DNA from: Acidobacteriota bacterium
GTDB taxonomy: Bacteria; Acidobacteriota; Terriglobia; Terriglobales; Acidobacteriaceae
Assembly: GCA_021799945.1 (NCBI GenBank)
Contig: JAJYZK010000049.1
Location: 1-12,128 of the forward strand
Direction of reading: 5' to 3'
Length of the DNA: 12,128 nt
The position numbers were made by a program, and so were the translations under genes. Positions 7,557 to 12,128 of this stretch are shown piece by piece. The notes below the pieces were generated by a model. That model was not told where the DNA came from, did not search any database, and worked only from the letters and a program-made list of their open reading frames with translations. Each line of letters begins with the position of its first letter. Within the stretch, counting starts at the first letter, position 1.

Positions 7557-8663
7557 TCAGCTCCCGGGATTGAACTCACCGGCCAGCAGCTCTCCGCGAA
7601 CGTTTTTGAGAACGGCAAGCGAACGCTCGACGCCGGTCTCTCCGCTTAACAGGGAGTCTTCATTTTCAATGCTGAGCATGCCGTTGTAGCCGACCTCCAT
7701 ATACGCGGCAATCACATCCTTCCAGACGGTCGCTCCGTGGCCGTAACCGACGGCTCGAAACATCTCCGATCCATCCTTATCCGCGGGCGAAGAGGCGAAG
7801 TTCAGAACGCCGAAGCGCTCGACATTCAAAGGAAAGAAGGCGGTGTCCTTCATGTGCGCGTGGTAAAGGGCGCCCTGCCTGCCCAGGTAGCGGATCACCT
7901 CCACCGCATCGCATTGCTGCCAGAACAGGTGGCTCAAGTCGCAGTTCGCGCCTATCTCCTCGCCCACAGCCTCGCGCAGCCGGAGCAGAGTTCGGGGGTT
8001 GTAGACGACAAAATTCGGATGCATTTCCAGGGCGATGCGGCGAACCCCCTGCTGGCGCGCGAATTTGACCGTCTCCAGCCAATAGGGGATGACGCGCTCC
8101 TTCCACTGCCAGGCCAGCGCCTGTCCGTAATCCGGGGGCCAGTCGTAAATCACCCAGGTGGGCGTCGCGTCGGCGGGCGATCCGCCGGGGCAGCCGGAAA
8201 AACCCACCACCGTGGGAATCTCCAGCATGCCGGCAAGCTGGAGGGTCTGGCGCACCTGCTGCGCGAAGGCCGCCGCTTTCGCCGGGTCGGGGTGCAGCGC
8301 GTTGGCATGGCAGCTCAGGGCCATGATCGGGATATTGCGATCGTCGAATTTCTTCTTCCACGCGCGGGCCTTCGCCGGATCCGCAACCAGCTCGGCGAGC
8401 GGACATTGCGGCGTGGCGGAATAGCCGCCGGCGCCCATTTCCACGGCCTCGATGCCCAGGCTTGCGAATTTGTCCAGCATCGCGTCGAGCGAAAGCGCGC
8501 GGAAGGGCGGATTGAAGACGCCGATCGGCAGTTTCTTGAGTTGCCCGCGAGGCGCCGCTCCGCTTCCGGCTCCGCTAGTCTGCGCCGCTCCCATCGCAGG
8601 CGAGGCGGCCGCGATGGCCGCCCCGGACGTAAGCGCTCCGCCCACAAATTCCCGTCGATTCAT
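7557..8663 (-). CDS. Tat-exported TIM-barrel sugar isomerase/epimerase-like protein
   Basis: This 368-residue protein has the xylose-isomerase-like TIM-barrel fold (AP_endonuc_2/PF01261, COG1082 type). It begins MNRREFVGGALTSGAAIAAA, a twin-arginine signal, so it is probably exported folded with its metal. The metal-site pattern of the family is visible: E213 in ALEMHP (211-216), D242 in NCDLSHLFW, H268/H270 in YHAHMKD, and E333 in SIENED. ATG 8663 is chosen because GGAGG (8672-8676) lies 8 nt upstream and the Tat motif starts there; the in-frame start at 8750 adds a Cys-rich leader without homology. It follows the GH127 gene by 159 bp on the same strand; that gap shows no clear terminator. 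It may isomerise or epimerise a sugar released outside the cytoplasm. The exact substrate is unknown, and non-isomerase members of the fold exist. Confidence 0.85.
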   Translation of the reverse strand: MNRREFVGGALTSGAAIAAASPAMGAAQTSGAGSGAAPRGQLKKLPIGVFNPPFRALSLDAMLDKFASLGIEAVEMGAGGYSATPQCPLAELVADPAKARAWKKKFDDRNIPIMALSCHANALHPDPAKAAAFAQQVRQTLQLAGMLEIPTVVGFSGCPGGSPADATPTWVIYDWPPDYGQALAWQWKERVIPYWLETVKFARQQGVRRIALEMHPNFVVYNPRTLLRLREAVGEEIGANCDLSHLFWQQCDAVEVIRYLGRQGALYHAHMKDTAFFPLNVERFGVLNFASSPADKDGSEMFRAVGYGHGATVWKDVIAAYMEVGYNGMLSIENEDSLLSGETGVERSLAVLKNVRGELLAGEFNPGS

Positions 8664-8822
8664 GTATACCGCCTCCGGCGCGCAATCATAGCACAGCGAC
8701 TCCGCTCCATCGCAGGAGGCGCGCCATCGCACATCGCATTGCAGCGACACCGGAGCTGCGCTGTATCGACAGGCCCCGGGTAGAAATCCGGATCGCGAAA
8801 TCCGAAACGCCGGGAATGCGGC

Positions 8823-10658
8823 TCAGGAGACTTCGTGGTAGAGCCGGTACTTCTGGTTGCGGATCGTCCCGAAGGAAGTGAGCGCGATCTGGCCTGCGCC
8901 GGTCTCCATGCGCCAGTCAGGCGAGCCGGCGGCAGACTGCCTGGCCCGCAGCATCCGATCCCGGCGAATTGTTCCGAACGACTCCCCCATGGCGAATAAC
9001 GCAAGCGGGCCATACATCGGGGCCACGACATTCGGATGCTGCGGGTCGACGGCCTCAAGGCGCATGGGCATGTCGAATTCGGCTTCGATGCGGTCTCCGT
9101 TTCTCCAAGTCCGGGTCATCGGGAGGAACGCTCCCGGCTTGGCCTCGCCGGCTAGCCGCCGCCCATTCACAGCGACGCGGGATTGGCTTCCGGCCCACTC
9201 GGGAATGCGCAAGGCGACGGTAAACTCCGAGTCGCGGTCCAGCTCCAACGCAAGGCTGGTCTGCGGAGCGTAGGGGTATTCCGTCGTTTGCGTCAGCGCG
9301 CAGCGCGCGCCGCCCTGCCGCCAGGACAGTCTGGATGGCGCATAGAGATTCACATACACCCCGCCCGGGCTGCGGAAATAGCAACTGACTCCGTAATCGG
9401 CGGTGATCTGGGGAAATGTTCCCGAGCAGCACGGCCACTTATCCGGATGATAGAACTTCGAGCCGGACATGTTGTAATCCGAATAGTAGAAGCTGCTTCC
9501 ATCCTGCAACAGGGGTTTCGCCCCGAGGATCGTGTTGTAAAGCACGCGCTCCATGCTGTCGCCGTAACGGCTGTCTCCGGAGACGGTCATCAGATAGCGC
9601 GCAATCTTAAAATGCCCATACGCCCCGCACGGAGTCTCAAAGCTCGCGTGCGTGGCCGTCAGGCTCTGCCCCATCTCGCCGCTGCCCGGCGCGCGAAAGG
9701 TTTCGTTCGGACCCCAGCCGCCGGTGGCGAAGCTCTGCGTTGCGCGCACGAACTCGAATCCATTGCGCGCGGCCGCCAGATGCCTGGCGCTGCCGTCCAC
9801 CGCATAGCATTGGAAGGCCGAGGAGAGCGCGTTGACGTGGCTATAGGCATGCTCGCCCGGCAGGATATTCCTGCCCTCCGCAAGCGGATCGAAGTAGTGC
9901 TTATCCTGGAGGTATCGCTCGGCCAGCGCCCGGTAGCGCGCGCCCGCGCCCCGCTGGTAGGCCAGATACAGATTTTCGGGCAGGGTATAGGTCTCATCCC
10001 AGGTGAAAGCGATATTCGGATGCGGGCGCGCCCGTTGCTCGGCTCGGGTGAGAGCCTTTTCCGGCAGAAACGGCAATACGGCGTCTGTGGCGTGATTCAA
10101 CACGGCGAGCGCGTCCGGGGCGCCGGCAAACTGGTGGGCATCGATCAATCCGCAGTTGATCTTGTCGAAGGTATACGCCGGCAGCGGGTAATCGACATAG
10201 AACTTTCCCGTCACCGTCGCCGCAAAGCCGCGCACCAGCCGATGCACCTTCTCTTGCGTGGGCTTCGACCCGGTCGCCGCATAGGCGCGCGCCAGTCCCG
10301 AAAGATACTGTCCAAACGAGTGTCCCGGAACGTAGCCGGTCATGTTGCGGGGCGGATCGAACTCCGGGGAGAAGCTGTACCAGCCCCCCATGTCCTCGCC
10401 CGGCGCGGGCAGGCCCGCCTTCTGGCGAAAGGCTTTGAGAAACCTGTCGTCGTCAAGCTCCAGGAAAAATGCATGGTTCGTGCGGAACTGCTCCAGCATC
10501 GGCCCATCGAGCAACTGCACATCGGCATACTCGAACTGGGAGAGCCGGGGGACCGCTGCGCGCCCATCCGGGGCGGCCAGCATGCCTCCCGGGCGCAAAA
10601 ATGCGGCCCCCGCAGCCGCGCCGGTCCCTAGAAAACTTCGACGCGATATCCGGCTCAT
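8823..10658 (-). CDS. Tat-exported beta-L-arabinofuranosidase-like protein, GH127/DUF1680
   Basis: This 611-residue protein is of the DUF1680 (GH127/GH146) type, whose known members remove beta-L-arabinofuranose with a zinc-bound cysteine nucleophile. It starts MSRISRRSFLGTGAAAGAAF, a twin-arginine signal. ATG 10658 has AAGGAGGA (10663-10670) upstream, which beats the in-frame ATG at 10772. The (alpha/alpha)6 barrel spans about 40-430, followed by beta domains. GGWGPNETF (313-321) carries E319, the expected acid/base; FETPCGAYGHFK (340-351) supplies E341 and C344; KWPCCSGT (407-414) supplies C410/C411, the latter or former the likely nucleophile. The E-to-C spacing is three rather than the two of HypBA1 (E338, C340). 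It lies between the NamZ-like and TIM-barrel genes on the same strand. The 44-nt leader element ends 52 nt before its ATG. The fold and family are clear; the sugar specificity is inferred. Confidence 0.9.
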   Translation of the reverse strand: MSRISRRSFLGTGAAAGAAFLRPGGMLAAPDGRAAVPRLSQFEYADVQLLDGPMLEQFRTNHAFFLELDDDRFLKAFRQKAGLPAPGEDMGGWYSFSPEFDPPRNMTGYVPGHSFGQYLSGLARAYAATGSKPTQEKVHRLVRGFAATVTGKFYVDYPLPAYTFDKINCGLIDAHQFAGAPDALAVLNHATDAVLPFLPEKALTRAEQRARPHPNIAFTWDETYTLPENLYLAYQRGAGARYRALAERYLQDKHYFDPLAEGRNILPGEHAYSHVNALSSAFQCYAVDGSARHLAAARNGFEFVRATQSFATGGWGPNETFRAPGSGEMGQSLTATHASFETPCGAYGHFKIARYLMTVSGDSRYGDSMERVLYNTILGAKPLLQDGSSFYYSDYNMSGSKFYHPDKWPCCSGTFPQITADYGVSCYFRSPGGVYVNLYAPSRLSWRQGGARCALTQTTEYPYAPQTSLALELDRDSEFTVALRIPEWAGSQSRVAVNGRRLAGEAKPGAFLPMTRTWRNGDRIEAEFDMPMRLEAVDPQHPNVVAPMYGPLALFAMGESFGTIRRDRMLRARQSAAGSPDWRMETGAGQIALTSFGTIRNQKYRLYHEVS

Positions 10659-10710
10659 CGTCTCCTCCTTCGGCCTCGGCCGCCGCCGGTCGCCCCTGCG
10701 CTCCGGGGCT

Positions 10711-10754
10711 AGAGTTCGTTGAAAAACGCGCCGAAGCACCGAGCGAAGCGCAAC
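10711..10754 (-). repeat. 44-nt leader element, copy 2
   Basis: On the minus strand this is the partner of 4314-4357, differing at four positions. Two of the differences (C to T) keep both possible stems through G-U pairs: GTGC-TTCG-GCGC followed by GTTTTT, and the competing upstream stem GCGCT/GGTGC. It reads in the direction of the GH127 gene and ends 52 nt before its ATG. Here it could also serve as terminator of the NamZ-like gene upstream. Its last 16 nt also pair with the inverted arm at 10816-10831. Confidence 0.65.
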
Positions 10755-10815
10755 GGGAGGTGTGCCTGCCAATCCAGCTACCCAAGGAATTGGATCTTGT
10801 CCCGGCCACAGATCT

Positions 10816-10831
10816 GTTTTTCAACGAACTC
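10816..10831 (+). repeat. 16-nt inverted arm matching the end of the leader element
   Basis: GTTTTTCAACGAACTC here is the exact reverse complement of GAGTTCGTTGAAAAAC at 10712-10727, with 88 nt between the arms. The pair could be terminal inverted repeats of a 120-bp mini-element, or in RNA from the GH127 side a long stem that hides the U-run of the hairpin. No coding sequence or target duplication was recognised. Confidence 0.6.
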
Positions 10832-10888
10832 CTGGAGTCTTCCGCCGCCGCACCCGCATTCAACAGGAACCGCCGGCGTTTGGCAAGC

Positions 10889-10904
10889 GCGGGCGGCAGC
10901 CCGC
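10889..10904 (-). terminator. Hairpin just after the NamZ-like stop codon
   Basis: GCGGGC (10889-10894) pairs with GCCCGC (10899-10904) around a 4-nt loop, starting 5 nt after the stop codon of the NamZ-like gene. There is no T-run after it, so it may be a weak terminator or an mRNA 3'-end stabiliser. The rest of 10755-10888 holds no gene that I recognise. Confidence 0.35.
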
Positions 10905-10909
10905 CGCGA

Positions 10910-12128
10910 TCACCGGTCGCCATAGAGCAGATAGGGCCGGCGCCGCTCCTCGAACTGCTCAATCTGCTCCCGCCAGGATTCGGCGATGGCCTGCGGGTCC
11001 ACATGATCTTCGATGGCCTGAAGCGTGGATCGATTGACCAGCAGCGGTTCGATGGCGCTCAAGTGGTACTGGGATGGATACAGTTTGTCGAGCATGGAGG
11101 CAAGCTCAATCCCCACCTCTGGAGAGTCGAGTTGATTGCGGTCGGTGATCACAAATTGCACTCCTCTGCATAGCTGGCCCGCGTACGGATAGGGCGCGCG
11201 CGGAGTAAACTCCACCGGGACGAATCGGATGCCGGGAATCATTCTCCGGTTGAGCGCGGCGCCGAGCTGCGCGGCATCGATCCATGGCGCTCCGATCCAG
11301 GAAAACGGCGTATCGGTGCCGCGCCCGACGGAAATGTTGGAGCCCTCGATCATGCCGATTCCGGGATACATCGTGGCCTGATCCAGGTTTCGCAGATTGG
11401 GCGACGGATTGACCCAAAGCAGCGAGGTTGCATCGTACCAGTCTCCGCGCTGCCAACCCTTCATCGGAACCACGGTGAGCGAAGCGCCGAGCCGCGCCTC
11501 CCCGTTGAAGTAGCGCGCCAGCTCCCCCAGGGTCATGCCATGCCGCACAGGCAGCGGCAGGAAGCCCGTGTAGCTGGATTGCCCGGCATCCGATACCGGA
11601 CCCTGTACGAAGGAGCCGTTGATCGGATTGGGCCGGTCGAGAACGACGATATCCGTCCCGGTATGCGCAGCCGACTGCAGGAAATAGGCCACCGCGGTCT
11701 CGTAGGTGTAGAAGCGGGCGCCGGCGTCGCGCAGGTCGATGACCACCGCATCCAGCGCGCGCAGCGTATCTATCGGCGGATGCCGCTGCTCCGCTGTGGC
11801 TCCGTAGATGCTGGCGATCGGCAATCCCGTCGCCGGATCGACGCTCCCGCCGATATGCGTCGTATCCATGGCTACGGTGATCCCAGGCTCCGGGCTGGAC
11901 AGCGTGGTCACCGTAAGCCCGGGAACCTTCGCGGCCGCGTCATGCGCCAGGACATCGATGGTGCGGCGGCCGTGGCTATCCAGCCCGGTCTGGTTGGTAA
12001 GGATGCCCAAACGAAGCTTGCCCCCATGTTTGTCTTCCAGGCCGGCGAGGGGCGCGAAGTTCTCCTCCTCCAGAACGTCGATGCCCGTTTCCACCGTTCC
12101 GTTCCGGTTTGCCAGCCTCCGCATGCCG
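10910..12128 (-). CDS. DUF1343 / NamZ-like exo-beta-N-acetylmuramidase domain, 5' end open
   Basis: About 404 residues match DUF1343 (GH171), whose characterised member NamZ of Bacillus subtilis releases terminal N-acetylmuramic acid from peptidoglycan fragments. Motifs in order, numbered from ATG 12124: GIDVLE (14-19), LGILTNQTGLD (39-49), SSPEPG (76-81), DPATGLPIASIYG, IDLRDAGARFYTYET, VLDRPNPINGSFVQGP, VRHGMTLGELA, WVNPSPNL, and NISVGRGTDTPFSWIGAPW. E79 in SPE is probably the catalytic glutamate reported for the family. Most relatives read SPEHG; here the His is Pro. ATG 12124 gives no signal peptide although homologs are usually exported, and the frame stays open to the right edge. The true start is therefore likely outside the window, perhaps with a signal peptide or an N-terminal fused domain (serine-hydrolase fusions occur in Acidobacteriota). 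It is upstream of GH127 on the same strand, 251 bp away. Confidence 0.87.
   Translation of the reverse strand, partial: GMRRLANRNGTVETGIDVLEEENFAPLAGLEDKHGGKLRLGILTNQTGLDSHGRRTIDVLAHDAAAKVPGLTVTTLSSPEPGITVAMDTTHIGGSVDPATGLPIASIYGATAEQRHPPIDTLRALDAVVIDLRDAGARFYTYETAVAYFLQSAAHTGTDIVVLDRPNPINGSFVQGPVSDAGQSSYTGFLPLPVRHGMTLGELARYFNGEARLGASLTVVPMKGWQRGDWYDATSLLWVNPSPNLRNLDQATMYPGIGMIEGSNISVGRGTDTPFSWIGAPWIDAAQLGAALNRRMIPGIRFVPVEFTPRAPYPYAGQLCRGVQFVITDRNQLDSPEVGIELASMLDKLYPSQYHLSAIEPLLVNRSTLQAIEDHVDPQAIAESWREQIEQFEERRRPYLLYGDR

Noticed and set aside
7165..7689. 174-codon plus-strand frame as a real hypothetical gene
   Set aside because: Its first part is the GH43 remnant, but after about 7300 it leaves the homologous frame and runs into the opposite-strand isomerase gene; it has no ribosome site.
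7737..8783. 348-codon open frame on the plus strand
   Set aside because: It mirrors the TIM-barrel gene on the other strand and shows no recognisable domain.
8664..8822. Possible regulatory element between the GH127 and TIM-barrel genes
   Set aside because: I saw only a short direct repeat (AAATCCG twice) and the ribosome site of the TIM-barrel gene, not enough to call an element.
9183..10631. 482-codon open frame on the plus strand
   Set aside because: It is the antisense shadow of the GH127 gene, whose zinc and catalytic motifs and Tat signal are unmistakable.
10659..10772. Upstream ATG (10772) as start of the GH127 protein
   Set aside because: The extension is basic and non-homologous and runs through the repeat element; the ATG at 10658 has a strong ribosome site and begins the Tat signal.

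Overview
The window is GC-rich, densely coded and rich in carbohydrate enzymes. The protein families (GH78, a GH127-type DUF1680 protein with a Tat signal, a Tat-exported TIM-barrel isomerase, a DUF1343/NamZ hydrolase and a COG2407 sugar isomerase), together with the style of the signal peptides, suggest a soil Acidobacteriota, perhaps the Bryobacterales/Solibacterales side. This is inferred from gene content; no phylogenetic marker is present. No rRNA, tRNA, CRISPR array, phage gene or intact transposase was seen.

Layout. (1) Minus strand, 1-4058: a LarA/DUF2088-type protein cut by the left edge, and upstream of it a secreted GH78 alpha-L-rhamnosidase with a TTG start. (2) 4059-4407: a divergent control region with two perfect palindromes, a hairpin-forming repeat and a 44-nt element that recurs at 10711-10754. 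(3) Plus strand, 4408-7077: an L-fucose/L-arabinose-isomerase-family protein, then a class-V PLP aminotransferase. (4) 7078-7519: the decayed 3' end of a GH43-like glycosidase, broken by internal loss and a frame change. (5) Minus strand, 7557-12128, reading leftward: a NamZ-like DUF1343 protein (open at the right edge), a Tat-exported GH127-type beta-L-arabinofuranosidase and a Tat-exported TIM-barrel isomerase/epimerase.

How the genes may work together (inference). The exported glycosidases would release L-rhamnose and L-arabinose from plant pectic or arabinogalactan-type glycans. The two isomerase-like proteins, one exported and one cytoplasmic, would handle free or modified sugars. The LarA-like protein could act on a 2-hydroxyacid, for example lactate from lactaldehyde in rhamnose breakdown. 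NamZ-type enzymes release N-acetylmuramic acid from peptidoglycan fragments, so the minus-strand unit may mix cell-wall recycling with plant-glycan use. The GH43 remnant suggests that the locus once had another glycosidase.

The least expected signal is non-coding. A 44-nt element (40 of 44 positions identical) lies in the same orientation and at nearly the same distance (50 and 52 nt) before the start codons of the isomerase and GH127 genes. It holds a C(UUCG)G hairpin followed by five T residues, with an alternative pairing that both copies retain. It could be a leader attenuator or a mobile intergenic repeat.
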